Shown here: in pieces, positions 21,483 to 29,816 of the stretch
How the letters are laid out: each line of letters opens with the position of its first letter
Position numbering within the stretch: position 1 is the stretch's first letter
DNA from: CAZGVV01 sp964529155
Lineage (GTDB): Bacteria > Pseudomonadota > Alphaproteobacteria > Rickettsiales > SXRF01
Direction: 5' to 3'
Length of the DNA: 29,816 nucleotides
Assembly (NCBI GenBank): GCA_964529155.1
Contig: CAZGVV010000022.1
Span: 1 to 29,816 of the forward strand
Notes under the pieces: model-generated
Database searches by the model: none
What the model saw: the letters and a program-made list of their open reading frames with translations, nothing else
Told to the model about the DNA's origin: nothing
Made by a program: the position numbers and the translations under genes

Positions 21483-21899
21483 ATGACCACCGCCCTCTAC
21501 GCCGCCCTACTCACCATCATCTTTATCGTTCTCTCGGTCCACATCATCCGTTGGCGTCGGAAATATCGGGTGGCGATTGGGGATGGTGGTGATCATGAAA
21601 TGAAGCGCCGGGTGCGGGCGCATAGTAATTTTTTGGAATATACGCTGTTTTTCCTTATTCTCTTAGGCTACGCCGAAATAAATGGCCTGCCACCCTATGC
21701 GGTGCATTGTTTGGGTGTGGTCTTTATAATAGGCCGCTGTATGCATGCCTATAGCCTGCTGAAGGCAGAGCAGTATGTAAACGGAGTGATAACCGCATAC
21801 CCCCTATGGCGGATGTGGGGCATGATATGCACCTTTAGCTGCTTGGCGGTGCTTTCGGCACTACTGGTTGTCCAGTATGTAGGGCACGTATTTTCTTAG
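21483..21899 (+). CDS. MAPEG-family membrane protein
   Basis: 138 residues with four membrane helices. MAPEG landmarks: an RRVRAHSNFLEYTLFFLILL segment (the glutathione-site Arg/Asn/Glu/Tyr region) and RCMHAYSLL. It belongs to the COG3788/YecN-like group, membrane-associated glutathione-linked proteins of uncertain bacterial role. It follows MITE copy 2 by 58 bp; no clear ribosome site. The gene is unrelated to the cassettes and marks the return to core chromosome. Confidence 0.88.
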   Translation: MTTALYAALLTIIFIVLSVHIIRWRRKYRVAIGDGGDHEMKRRVRAHSNFLEYTLFFLILLGYAEINGLPPYAVHCLGVVFIIGRCMHAYSLLKAEQYVNGVITAYPLWRMWGMICTFSCLAVLSALLVVQYVGHVFS

Positions 21900-21919
21900 G
21901 CGTATTCCGCAAAATCCTA

Positions 21920-21947
21920 TTGACATTTCTACACAATTCCCCATAAA
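21920..21947 (+). promoter_or_regulatory. Candidate promoter of argD-argF
   Basis: TTGACA (perfect -35) with a 16-bp spacer to CATAAA (four of six). It leaves a ~25-nt leader with AAGG 9 bp before the argD ATG. Confidence 0.5.
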
Positions 21948-21979
21948 GCATCTTTTTAACATCCATAAGGTGAAATGGG

Positions 21980-23134
21980 ATGTTTCCCGCCGTAATGCTG
22001 GTCTACCGGCGCTCAGATGTGGTGATGGCGCGCGGCGAAGGGTGTTACCTGTTCGACGTGGCAGGAAAGCGCTATCTGGATTTTGCTACTGGCATCGCAG
22101 TGAATGCACTCGGGCATGGGCATCCTCATCTGGTGGAAGCACTCAAAACCCAGGCGGAGCTTTTATGGCATTGCTCCAATCTTTACCGCATCCCTGAACA
22201 AGAACGCCTTGCTACACGTCTCGTTGAGGCTACCTTTGCCGATTCTGTCTTTTTCTGTTCCACTGGTACCGAGGCGGTAGAAGCGGGCATGAAGATCATG
22301 CGGCGCTCCAGCGAGCCACGTTACCGGATTATTACATTTGAAGGCGGGTTCCATGGCCGTAGTTTTGCTGGCATCTCCGCTGGTGGCAATGCGCATGCCC
22401 GTGCGGGGTATGCTCCTCTCTTGCCGGGTTTTGATTGCGTAGCGTTTGGCGACTTAGGGGCAGTTGCAGCTGCGATAGGCCCGGAAACAGCCGGGATTCT
22501 AATTGAGGTGATTCAAGGTGAGGGCGGCATACGTGTGGCATCCCCAGAATTTTTACAGGGTTTGCGGGCGCTCGCTGATGCTCATGGCATTTTATTAATG
22601 TGTGATGAAGTACAATGCGGTATGGGCCGCAGCGGTAGTTTATTCGCCTATGAGCAGGCAGGCATTACGCCGGATATTATCAGTATCGCCAAAGGTGTTG
22701 GCGGTGGATTTCCGTTGGCCGCATGCCTGGCCACAGAAGCCGTTGCATCCTGTATGACACCCGGCTCACATGGTTCTACCTACGGTTCCAATCCGTTGGC
22801 AATGGCAGTGGGCAATGCGGTGCTGGACATTATGCTAACTCCAGATTTCTTGCCGTATGTACGAAAGGCAAGTACGTGGCTGCGTGAAGCATTAGCAGAT
22901 ATTGCAAGCACCTACCCACAGCATATCGTTGAAGTGCGTGGTGTGGGACTGATGCTGGGTCTGCAAATGCATGGCGATCATTATACCATTGCTGCGCAAC
23001 TGCGTGAAAATGGGTTGTTAACTGCCCCGGCCGTGGCCGACCGGGTGATTCGTATTTTGCCGCCGTTAATTATTACACAAGCACATGTGCAAGAAGCGCA
23101 TACTATTCTTCATCGTATTCTGGGAGCCCTCTAA
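21980..23134 (+). CDS. argD: Acetylornithine aminotransferase
   Basis: 384 residues, class III PLP aminotransferase of usual ArgD length. It converts N-acetylglutamate semialdehyde to N-acetylornithine. Landmarks: RGEGCYLFDVAGKRYLDF, FFCSTGTEAVEAGMKIMR, FEGGFHGRSFAGIS, LMCDEVQCGMGRSG with the PLP-ring Asp, and IISIAKGVGGGFPLAA with the Schiff-base Lys at ~238, then HGSTYGSNPLA. argF follows 1 bp after the stop, the standard alphaproteobacterial argD-argF pair. Confidence 0.94.
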   Translation: MFPAVMLVYRRSDVVMARGEGCYLFDVAGKRYLDFATGIAVNALGHGHPHLVEALKTQAELLWHCSNLYRIPEQERLATRLVEATFADSVFFCSTGTEAVEAGMKIMRRSSEPRYRIITFEGGFHGRSFAGISAGGNAHARAGYAPLLPGFDCVAFGDLGAVAAAIGPETAGILIEVIQGEGGIRVASPEFLQGLRALADAHGILLMCDEVQCGMGRSGSLFAYEQAGITPDIISIAKGVGGGFPLAACLATEAVASCMTPGSHGSTYGSNPLAMAVGNAVLDIMLTPDFLPYVRKASTWLREALADIASTYPQHIVEVRGVGLMLGLQMHGDHYTIAAQLRENGLLTAPAVADRVIRILPPLIITQAHVQEAHTILHRILGAL

Positions 23135-23135
23135 G

Positions 23136-24044
23136 ATGCCGCATTTTCTGGACTTACAACATATCCCCGCCGACACCCTGCGCCAGATTCTTACGTGCGC
23201 AACTGAGTTAAAAATAAACCGTATTGCCGGAAAAATGGAACCACTTCTGGCTGGCAAAAAACTCGCTATGATTTTTGAGAAAAATTCTACGCGTACGCGT
23301 GTTTCTTTTGAAGTGGCAATGCTCGAGCTTGGCGGTCATGCTTTGCCGTTCAGCAGCCATGAGATGCAGCTGGGCCGCGGAGAAACCGTTGGCGATACCG
23401 CACGCGTGCTCTCACGGTATGTCGATGCCATTATGGTCCGCTGCCACTCCCACGCGACACTTGCTGAAATGGCACAAAGCGCGACCGTTCCGATTATTAA
23501 CGGGTTGAGTGATACCTGTCACCCATGCCAGGTGATGGCAGATATTCTCACGTTTGAAGAGCATCGCGGCCCTATCGCCGGGAGAACCCTGGCATGGGTT
23601 GGGGATGGCAATAATATGGCCGCTACCTTCGTGGCCGCCAGTGCACAATTTAATTTTAAACTCCGCATTGCATGCCCACCGGAATTATTGCCGTCTTTTA
23701 CCATTATCGATTGGGCTAAAACCCATGGTGGAAACGTAGAGTTAACCAGTGATCCTGCCATTGCCGTTGCCGGCGCTGATGCAGTCATTGCGGATACATG
23801 GGTATCGATGGGCGATAAAGACGCAGCAGCACGGATCGCGTTGCTTGCGCCGTATCAAGTGAATGCAGCACTGATGAAGCGCGCAGCTTCCGATGCCTTA
23901 TTTCTTCATTGCTTACCGGCGCACAGGGGTGAAGAAGTTACGGCTGAGATTATTGACGGTCCGCAATCCATCGTATGGGATGAAGCAGAAAACCGGCTTC
24001 ACGCGCAAAAAGCAATTCTACTCTGGTGTTTAGGGGTGATATAA
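23136..24044 (+). CDS. argF: Ornithine carbamoyltransferase
   Basis: 302 residues from the ATG at 23136 (MPHFLDLQHIPADTL, the family start); a longer frame from 23085 is rejected because it overlaps argD by 50 bp. It joins carbamoyl phosphate and ornithine to citrulline. Carbamoyl-phosphate motif FEKNSTRTRVSFE, ornithine-side DTWVSMGDK, HPCQ in DTCHPCQVMADILT, and the catalytic HCLPAHRGEEV are all intact. GGGAG lies 9 bp upstream, at the end of argD. Confidence 0.95.
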   Translation: MPHFLDLQHIPADTLRQILTCATELKINRIAGKMEPLLAGKKLAMIFEKNSTRTRVSFEVAMLELGGHALPFSSHEMQLGRGETVGDTARVLSRYVDAIMVRCHSHATLAEMAQSATVPIINGLSDTCHPCQVMADILTFEEHRGPIAGRTLAWVGDGNNMAATFVAASAQFNFKLRIACPPELLPSFTIIDWAKTHGGNVELTSDPAIAVAGADAVIADTWVSMGDKDAAARIALLAPYQVNAALMKRAASDALFLHCLPAHRGEEVTAEIIDGPQSIVWDEAENRLHAQKAILLWCLGVI

Positions 24045-24057
24045 GCTAATAGAAATT

Positions 24058-24636
24058 ATGCGCAATTTTTTCCGAAACAATCCCACTATTGCATTCGGTC
24101 TAGGTCTGCCCTTGCTGGTGCTGGGAGTAATGCTGGCTATTTCCATTATTCCTGCCCTTACTGTAAAGCCGCCACAATATGACGTCGTGTATGCTGTTGG
24201 GTATCATGCGGATTTGGATATGGGCATTAAAATCCAGGTGAAGGATCACAAGGCGCGTGTTGCGTATATTGGCGGTGCTTCTTATATCCCGCCGCTGGAA
24301 ATACTCCGCTATTCTGCAAAAACGGGTAAGGTAGAGAAAATTGCCTACAAAGTGCCGCAGGAAGCAAATAATAATGGAAAAACAGGTTCTGTTGCGCGTG
24401 TTCTTATCCCTATTGCCGTGCCGGAACTCCAATCGCTGACACTGGATACATCGCTTAAAGCACCGGACGGTTATAAATTCATGGGTTCTGAGCAAGTAGA
24501 CCGGCCTAATTTATCGGAATTTTTTATCAATAGTGATAAATCGCCCTTAGTATTAAGCAAGAATGGCCGAAGCATACGTCTGAAAGATGCTTATTATAGT
24601 GAGCAGGTTCAATTTATTGGTTGGGTAATTCCCTAA
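24058..24636 (+). CDS. Membrane-anchored periplasmic protein of unknown function
   Basis: 192 residues. One N-terminal hydrophobic helix (TIAFGLGLPLLVLGVMLAIS) acts as an anchor. The rest is a beta-rich exported domain with YDVVYAVGYHADLDMGIKIQ and VARVLIPIAVPELQSLTLDT. I do not recognise the family. The stop overlaps the next ATG (TAATG), so the two products are probably made together and may form a complex. It begins 13 bp after argF. Confidence 0.65.
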   Translation: MRNFFRNNPTIAFGLGLPLLVLGVMLAISIIPALTVKPPQYDVVYAVGYHADLDMGIKIQVKDHKARVAYIGGASYIPPLEILRYSAKTGKVEKIAYKVPQEANNNGKTGSVARVLIPIAVPELQSLTLDTSLKAPDGYKFMGSEQVDRPNLSEFFINSDKSPLVLSKNGRSIRLKDAYYSEQVQFIGWVIP

Positions 24637-25832
24637 TGAGTTTAATTGCACTCCTTATACTCGTCGTCGTATTGGTCAGCATGCGCCAACCACGGGTGTG
24701 GCTTGCCGGTTTTTTAGAAGGCCCACAGCCTGACAGTAAGGCGGATGCGATCCATGCGATTACTCGGATGGTACAAAAATACAATATTGATTTAAATGAG
24801 GTGGAGTTGGCATTAGCGAATGAGCCAGCTCTGATGTCTAAAACATCTATACCTGAACATCCACGCACCGATGTGATAAAGAAAATTTGCGCGTATCTTG
24901 GGGGTGTTTTTCTACTCTCCGGTATTGGCACTTATACCGCCATGTTCTGGGCGGATATGGGCAGCTTCATGCATATTTTTATCACACTCGGCGTTGGATT
25001 TATGCTGTTTGGCGTGTTAGTCGTGGCGCTGCGCGAGCAAAAATTCCCGCAATTGGTCATCCCGCTGGTTATTTTAGCTGCGCTTATGCAAACAACCGGC
25101 TGGTTTGTTACCATCCATGAATTATTCCCGCAAGGAAAGGCATTCCGCCAGGCGATCGCTTTCGTCACCGGTATCATGGCGATTCAGCAGGCAACCTTGT
25201 TCTACCATTACCGCCGTCCGCTCTTTTGTCTGATAGCGCTGATATTTGCGTATCTATTCCTTCACACCGTACTTGATTTGGCTGGGATGGAAGAAAGCCC
25301 TATTGAATTATTGATGGGTGGGACGTTAGTGTTATTGGCGAAATTCATGTCTAATAGCACCCAGCGTTCCCTTACGCCGCTGGCGATTATTTTAGGCTTC
25401 TGTTGGTTCAATGCCGGTTTGCACGGCATGATTTCTTTAGAATATAATTCGCGTATTGCCAGCATAATCACCGGTCTTTCCGGTTGTGCGGCTGCCTATG
25501 GTTTGCAATGTAATGGGCGTTATCCGCTATTGAGTGGATTTGGTTATTTGTGCGGGTCCATGATTTTCTATACTGGGTTTTTCGACCTTGTATCACACAC
25601 GCCTTATGAATTGGTTTATCTCGCTGTTGCAGTTGGCATGCTGTATGTGTGTACTTTGCTTCGCAGCACGGCATTATTGGTCACAAGTCTTATTGCCATA
25701 CTCGGATTCATTGCATATTTCACGAATGCGCACTTCTTAAACGTCATCGGCTGGCCGGTTGTGTTGATGCTGGCGGGGATTGTGTTGCTTGGTCTCAGCG
25801 CCTGTGCCGTAAAAATACGCCGGGCTTTCTAA
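24636..25832 (+). CDS. Polytopic membrane protein of unknown function (DUF2157-like layout)
   Basis: 398 residues from the ATG at 24636; a TTG 15 bp upstream gives a poorer start. After a short N-terminal helix comes a cytoplasmic-looking segment (~residues 20-80, IHAITRMVQKYNIDLNEVEL), then about eleven or twelve membrane helices from ~85 to the end. The arrangement resembles DUF2157-type membrane proteins, often paired with a GDYXXLXY protein; the neighbour here does not show that motif. The stop overlaps the convergent YkuD gene by 4 bp. Function unknown. Confidence 0.6.
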   Translation: MSLIALLILVVVLVSMRQPRVWLAGFLEGPQPDSKADAIHAITRMVQKYNIDLNEVELALANEPALMSKTSIPEHPRTDVIKKICAYLGGVFLLSGIGTYTAMFWADMGSFMHIFITLGVGFMLFGVLVVALREQKFPQLVIPLVILAALMQTTGWFVTIHELFPQGKAFRQAIAFVTGIMAIQQATLFYHYRRPLFCLIALIFAYLFLHTVLDLAGMEESPIELLMGGTLVLLAKFMSNSTQRSLTPLAIILGFCWFNAGLHGMISLEYNSRIASIITGLSGCAAAYGLQCNGRYPLLSGFGYLCGSMIFYTGFFDLVSHTPYELVYLAVAVGMLYVCTLLRSTALLVTSLIAILGFIAYFTNAHFLNVIGWPVVLMLAGIVLLGLSACAVKIRRAF

Positions 25833-26356
25833 GCCTCGATACGCAGTAGCATATCCGTAGTCAGTTCTGGTAATAGCGCTAATAGATCGTCATGGTGTAA
25901 AGCCACGCATCCTTCAGTTGGCGTATATTCCGGGGAAGCCATATGCAAAAAAATGGCACTGCCTTTTCCGGCCACAATCGGATCATCATTATAGCCCAAT
26001 GGCACGATCACATCATACCGCCCATCATCCCGCCACAAATGCTCAAATGAAAGCATGCCCTGATTGTTCTTGGCGCCAGCATCAATGATAAAATGCCTAT
26101 TATATAGCGCATGTTGCGCGTCGTCGCACCAGCCATCGTTCCGTTTTATTTCCTGTATTGGTAGTGCGGTAGAAGGGCGAGTAACCTTATCAGGTCGGTA
26201 CCAGCATTCCCGCAAGGGCCACACACCCTGTGGTGTGTATCCGTCTCCTTCACGTTTATTACCCGGGGCAATAACTCCGCTTCGGCCAAGAGCACAGCGG
26301 TAAGTGGCGTCTTTATAATAAAGCGTATTGCCAACTACCCGTATTGCCTCAGGCAT
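25829..26356 (-). CDS. L,D-transpeptidase/peptidase of the YkuD family (COG3786)
   Basis: 175 residues forming one YkuD domain. The catalytic motif is FLHMASPEYTPTEGCVALHH with His138 and Cys150 in the GC dipeptide. The N-terminal GNKREGDGYTPQGVWPLREC is typical of the COG3786 subgroup. The enzyme cross-links or trims peptidoglycan stem peptides. No signal peptide is visible, which is common for this subgroup but leaves its route to the periplasm open. It overlaps the end of dxs by 8 bp and is probably co-transcribed with it. Confidence 0.85.
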   Translation of the reverse strand: MPEAIRVVGNTLYYKDATYRCALGRSGVIAPGNKREGDGYTPQGVWPLRECWYRPDKVTRPSTALPIQEIKRNDGWCDDAQHALYNRHFIIDAGAKNNQGMLSFEHLWRDDGRYDVIVPLGYNDDPIVAGKGSAIFLHMASPEYTPTEGCVALHHDDLLALLPELTTDMLLRIEA

Positions 26357-28274
26357 ATTGTGAGTGCTCGTGTGGTGAGGTAATGCCGATGGTATTTAAA
26401 ATAGTGGCGGTAATCTGGGCAGCATTCAACCCCGCGTCATCATATTGTGTGCGTGGATTACCATGTTCCTGAAAATGGTCAGGTAAGGTTAGGGGAATAA
26501 TCGCACATTTTCCGGTCAGCAAATTACTACGTGCTGCAAAGGTCATCACATGCGCGCCAAATCCACCGTCTGCGCCTTCTTCCACGGTAATGAGCAGTTC
26601 ATGTTCGCGTAGTAAGCGTCGGATAAGCGTTTCATCCAGGGGTTTGGCAAAACGTGCATCGGCAATGGTTGGTCTGATGCCTTGCTCTGCCAGCATATCC
26701 GCTGCTTTCATTGCTTCCTGCAACCGCGCACCTAAACTCAAAATAGCTACGCGTTCACCGTTTAATACAATTCGCCCTTTACCAATAGCCAGCGGTTGTG
26801 CGGTATGTGGTAACGCGGCTCCCGTACCTTCACCGCGAGGGTAACGGAATGCGATTGGTCCGGCATCATAACTTGCTGCAGTTGCTACCATATGCGCAAG
26901 CTCCGCCTCGTCAGCGGCAGCCATGAGTACCATATTAGGCAACGCAGCAAGATAGGTAATGTCAAACGCTCCGGCATGTGTTGCGCCATCGGCACCCACC
27001 AGTCCTGCGCGATCAATCGCAAAACGCACCGGTAAGTTCTGAATGCATACGTCATGTACCACCTGGTCATAGGCGCGTTGCAAAAAGGTAGAGTAAATTG
27101 CGCAAAATGGCTTCATACCTTCGGAAGCAAGCCCGGCAGCAAATGTCACCGCATGCTGCTCAGCAATACCTACATCAAACATACGTTCGGGGAATGCTTC
27201 GGCAAAACGATCAAGGCCTGTGCCGGCAGGCATGGCAGCGGTGATAGCGACAATCCGTTTATCTTCATGAGCGGCATTAATAAGGTAATCCGAAAATACC
27301 GATGTATAGCTTGGCGCATGGGTGAGAGATTTCGTCTGTGTGCCCGTTTCCACATCAAATTTGGCCACGCCATGAAATTTATCGCTAGCTGCTTCAGCTG
27401 GCGCATAACCATGGCCTTTTCGGGTAACCACGTGGATTAATACCGGGCCGCTGTCACGCTGTGCTTTCACATTACGAAGCACTGGCAGGAGATGGTTCAA
27501 ATTATGACCGTCAATCGGCCCGACATAATAAAAGCCCAATTGCTCAAACAACGTTCCACCCAACGCAAAATCACGCGCGAAATGTTCGGCGCGACGAGCG
27601 AGGCGGGCCAGCGGTTCGGGAAATTTACTGGCGATTTCCCGGCTGATGTCGCGCAGCTTATGGTAGGGTCGTGAAGAAATTAACCGCGCCAGATGCGCAC
27701 TCATTGCGCCAGTAGGGGGAGCGATCGACATGTCATTGTCGTTTAGAATAACAATCAAGCGTGTGCCCAAATGCCCGGCGTTATTTAGCGCTTCAAACGC
27801 AAGGCCGGCGCTCATCGCACCGTCACCAATGATGGCTACGACTTCATGGTCTTCCCCATGAAAATCCCGCGCCACTGCCATACCAAGCGCTGCAGAAATA
27901 GACGTTGAGCTATGGCCCGCCCCAAAATGATCATATTCACTCTCCTCACGTCGCAAAAATCCGGAAAGACCACCGGGAGTGCGCAGGGTGCGGATACGGT
28001 CGCGGCGCCCGGTTAGTATTTTATGCGGGTAACCCTGATGCCCAACGTCCCACACCAACTTGTCTTTCGGAGTATCAAATACATAATGCAGTGCCGTAGT
28101 GAGTTCTACCACGCCAAGACCTGCGCCCAGATGTCCGCCGGTTTGAGCAACGGCATCTACCAGCGCATGGCGCAACTCTTCCGCCAGTTGCGGTAATTGC
28201 TCCGGCTGTAATTGCCGCAAATCCGCAGGGTTGTTAATGTCGTCCAATAAAGGAGTGAGCAGGGATGTGTTCAT
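26349..28274 (-). CDS. dxs: 1-deoxy-D-xylulose-5-phosphate synthase
   Basis: 641 residues, full length. First step of the MEP isoprenoid pathway: pyruvate plus glyceraldehyde 3-phosphate gives DXP, using thiamine diphosphate. Landmarks: GGHLGAGLGVVELTTALHYV, WDVGHQGYPHKILTGR, FGAGHSSTSISAALGMA, the TPP/Mg motif IGDGAMSAGLAFEALNNAG...LNDNDMSI, the Glu-containing FDVGIAEQHAVTFAAGLA, and DRAGLVGADGATHAGAFD. It starts 1 bp after the stop of the 28276-28935 gene. Confidence 0.96.
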   Translation of the reverse strand: MNTSLLTPLLDDINNPADLRQLQPEQLPQLAEELRHALVDAVAQTGGHLGAGLGVVELTTALHYVFDTPKDKLVWDVGHQGYPHKILTGRRDRIRTLRTPGGLSGFLRREESEYDHFGAGHSSTSISAALGMAVARDFHGEDHEVVAIIGDGAMSAGLAFEALNNAGHLGTRLIVILNDNDMSIAPPTGAMSAHLARLISSRPYHKLRDISREIASKFPEPLARLARRAEHFARDFALGGTLFEQLGFYYVGPIDGHNLNHLLPVLRNVKAQRDSGPVLIHVVTRKGHGYAPAEAASDKFHGVAKFDVETGTQTKSLTHAPSYTSVFSDYLINAAHEDKRIVAITAAMPAGTGLDRFAEAFPERMFDVGIAEQHAVTFAAGLASEGMKPFCAIYSTFLQRAYDQVVHDVCIQNLPVRFAIDRAGLVGADGATHAGAFDITYLAALPNMVLMAAADEAELAHMVATAASYDAGPIAFRYPRGEGTGAALPHTAQPLAIGKGRIVLNGERVAILSLGARLQEAMKAADMLAEQGIRPTIADARFAKPLDETLIRRLLREHELLITVEEGADGGFGAHVMTFAARSNLLTGKCAIIPLTLPDHFQEHGNPRTQYDDAGLNAAQITATILNTIGITSPHEHSQYA

Positions 28275-28275
28275 A

Positions 28276-28935
28276 TCAATACGCCGTCATTTGGCGTTTG
28301 CCTTCACGCACGATTAAAGCCTGGCCGTTTTTCAAGGTATAACTCCCATCGGGAATAGGTTGAATCTGTTGTCCGTCGCTAGTGGTGGTGTAGACCCGCT
28401 CACCATAAAACATCACACGTTGCCCATTGTTCAGCGTAAGGCCTGCCATGGGGTCATTTGCGGAAGGGGGTGCAGTTGCCGTGGCGGGAGCAGGGGGGGT
28501 ATAGGGTGCAATGGTGCGTATAGGTGTTTCCAGTCCGGGGAATGCAGAAGCAGGCGGTGCACTGGGAGGAGGAAGTGTTCCGTTCATCGTAGCGGAGGGG
28601 GAACCGGAAATATTAGCGCCGGTGATAGAGGGTTGCTGCATACCAGCGGGAGGAAATGCTCCCATAGGACTGGTAGTAGCGTCCAGCGCATTCGTATTAC
28701 TAGCTTGCGGAACCGGATTGGTCGCCGTTTCCACAGATGGCACAGCCAGTCCCTTAGGTGCTTGATTAGCCATTCCCATGCCGGGAATAGCGCTGGAATT
28801 TTTTTCCAGCGATTTGGTGATATTTTTTCGTAGTGTATCCTTGGGCTGATCGGTTTGCTCGCTCATGAACTTGGCGTTAATCGCCAATAATACCGCGATG
28901 CCAAAAATGCCGATAAAAGCGTATCTCACATCCAT
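28276..28935 (-). CDS. Membrane-anchored Pro/Ala-rich protein of unknown function
   Basis: 219 residues. An N-terminal membrane helix (FIGIFGIAVLLAINA) is followed by a charged stretch, a ~100-residue low-complexity linker rich in Pro, Ala, Ser and Thr, and a compact C-terminal domain of ~55 residues (LTLNNGQRVMFYGERVYTTT, IPDGSYTLKNGQALIVREGK). The C-terminal domain looks like a small beta structure; the linker would let it reach across the periplasm. No family recognised. It precedes dxs by 1 bp, so dxs translation may be coupled to it. Confidence 0.65.
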   Translation of the reverse strand: MDVRYAFIGIFGIAVLLAINAKFMSEQTDQPKDTLRKNITKSLEKNSSAIPGMGMANQAPKGLAVPSVETATNPVPQASNTNALDATTSPMGAFPPAGMQQPSITGANISGSPSATMNGTLPPPSAPPASAFPGLETPIRTIAPYTPPAPATATAPPSANDPMAGLTLNNGQRVMFYGERVYTTTSDGQQIQPIPDGSYTLKNGQALIVREGKRQMTAY

Positions 28936-28996
28936 GGCTCAACCCTGTCATTCACCATTAAAAAGCGTATAAAAGCGTATATATCTGCTTTTACTT

Positions 28997-29043
28997 CAAT
29001 TTATTCGCTTCTCCAAGCAGTTTTACATGCTTGTGGTAAATTG
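28997..29043 (-). terminator. Two-tier inverted repeat just after lon
   Basis: Outer arms CAATTTA/TAAATTG and inner arms CAAGCA/TGCTTG with an 8-nt loop, starting 3 bp after the lon stop. There is no U tract directly after the stem, so it may be a weak or Rho-assisted terminator or an mRNA 3'-end structure. A tandem 10-mer (AAAAGCGTAT twice) lies just beyond, at ~28962-28981. Confidence 0.4.
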
Positions 29044-29046
29044 CTT

Positions 29047-29816
29047 TCAATGTGTGACCAGGCCATCTTCTCCGCGCGGCAGGTGATGTGATGCCTTTAG
29101 CGGCGGCTCCACCCATTCCACGGGTTCAGGCATACGCGTAAGAGCGGCTTTCAACACTTCATCTACATGGCTTACAGGAATAATATTAAGGTCACGCTTC
29201 ACATTGTCTGGGATATCCTCCAGATCTTTTACATTTTCTTGCGGGATAAGCACGGTTTTAATGCCACCGCGCAGCGCCGCAAGCAGCTTTTCCTTCAGAC
29301 CGCCAATAGCCAATACCCTGCCACGAAGCGTAACTTCTCCGGTCATTGCCACATCACGCCGCACCGGAATACCGGTAAGCATGGAGACAATAGCCGTAGT
29401 GATGGCAATACCCGCAGAAGGTCCATCTTTCGGTGTTGCGCCTTCCGGTACATGCACGTGAATATCGCGTGTGGCAAAAATGGGCGGAATAATACCAATG
29501 GAAAGCGAGCGTGAGCGTACATAGGAGGCTGATGCTTCTACCGATTCTTTCATCACATCCCCAAGCTTACCGGTGATGCTGAATTTACCTTTTCCAGGCA
29601 TGGAAACTGCTTCAATTACCAGCAAATCACCGCCAAATTCGGTGTAAGCAAGGCCTGTGCACATGCCGGCCTGATCTTCTTTTTCCATCTCACCATAGGC
29701 ATATTTACGCACACCGGCATATTTCCCGAGTGTCGCGCCGGTCACTTTCACGGCAGTCACGGCCTTCATCAGGATTTCCTTCACCGCTTTGCGGGTAAGG
29801 CTGGCAATTTCACGTT
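29047..29816 (-). CDS. lon: ATP-dependent protease La (Lon), C-terminal part, truncated by the window
   Basis: The last ~255 residues; the frame is open to the right edge (REIASLTRKAVKEIL continues upstream), so the start lies outside. The piece covers the end of the AAA+ small domain and the whole protease domain. Landmarks: YAGVRKYAYGEMEKEDQAGM, LLVIEAVSMPGKGKF, the catalytic Ser in PKDGPSAGIAITTAI and the catalytic Lys in IGGLKEKLLAALRGGI. Lon degrades damaged and regulatory proteins in the cytoplasm. Confidence 0.95.
   Translation of the reverse strand, partial: REIASLTRKAVKEILMKAVTAVKVTGATLGKYAGVRKYAYGEMEKEDQAGMCTGLAYTEFGGDLLVIEAVSMPGKGKFSITGKLGDVMKESVEASASYVRSRSLSIGIIPPIFATRDIHVHVPEGATPKDGPSAGIAITTAIVSMLTGIPVRRDVAMTGEVTLRGRVLAIGGLKEKLLAALRGGIKTVLIPQENVKDLEDIPDNVKRDLNIIPVSHVDEVLKAALTRMPEPVEWVEPPLKASHHLPRGEDGLVTH

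Noticed and set aside
28360..28833. Plus-strand frame opposite the Pro/Ala-rich gene
   Set aside because: Its Gly/Arg/Ser-rich, low-complexity translation is the mirror of the linker; the minus-strand gene has a membrane anchor and fits the operon with dxs.
28962..28981. Tandem 10-mer AAAAGCGTAT
   Set aside because: Only two units; too little to call a functional repeat, so it is noted only with the hairpin after lon.

Overview
The window looks like chromosome from an alphaproteobacterium of moderate GC content. The supporting genes are a mitochondrial-type ELM1 protein, an NDUFA9-like dehydrogenase, the end of a cbb3-oxidase maturation cluster (ccoI-ccoS), a map/radC operon, and glnB, argD-argF, dxs and lon. 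The order cannot be fixed from sequence alone. A run of ten Ns at 3734-3743 shows a draft or scaffolded assembly. Many genes lack a clear Shine-Dalgarno sequence.

Layout, left to right. 1-447 holds the end of ccoI and ccoS. 444-1697 (minus) is a PAS sensor with a likely sigma-54 promoter. 1937-3065 (minus) is tRNA-Leu(CAG) followed by a structured repeat, a formyltransferase gene and a partial repeat. 3216-5191 has an NDUFA9-like gene broken by the gap and two hypotheticals, closed by a bidirectional terminator. 5273-8568 (minus) is kdpC-kdpD without kdpFAB or kdpE. 8645-8983 is glnB, followed by a 139-bp MITE. 9228-13485 (minus) is a compact operon map-GNAT-radC-ELM1-pabB. 13565-14299 is a CinA-type protein, diverging from map across an inverted repeat. 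14296-14976 (minus) is a beta-barrel outer-membrane protein. 15254-21275 is an accessory region. 21483-25832 has MAPEG, argD, argF and a two-gene membrane unit. 25829-28935 (minus) is a YkuD peptidase, dxs and an anchored hypothetical. 29047 to the edge (minus) is the end of lon.

The accessory region is the most unusual part. Downstream of tRNA-Leu(UAA), mostly single genes (alpha/beta hydrolase, ACT protein, SMI1/KNR4, a CxC...CxxC protein, a 2H-phosphoesterase-like protein) are separated by about 135-180 bp repeats in one orientation. Each full repeat begins with a degenerate tRNA-Leu 3' end, then has a short hairpin, a second T-arm-like motif, and two GGTTCTAAC-type motifs around another hairpin. 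In three cassettes the coding sequence starts or stops within about 2 bp of the last motif. A GIY-YIG nuclease gene sits inside one repeat. The same design, with one cassette, is found at tRNA-Leu(CAG) on the other strand. I read this as a tRNA-anchored gene-cassette array built on structured repeats, formally like an integron array but with different sites. No recombinase is encoded in the window, so the mobilising enzyme is unknown. The right end has been rearranged: an IS1595 remnant, a TIKI/TraB-like gene, a duplicated gene fragment and the second MITE copy.
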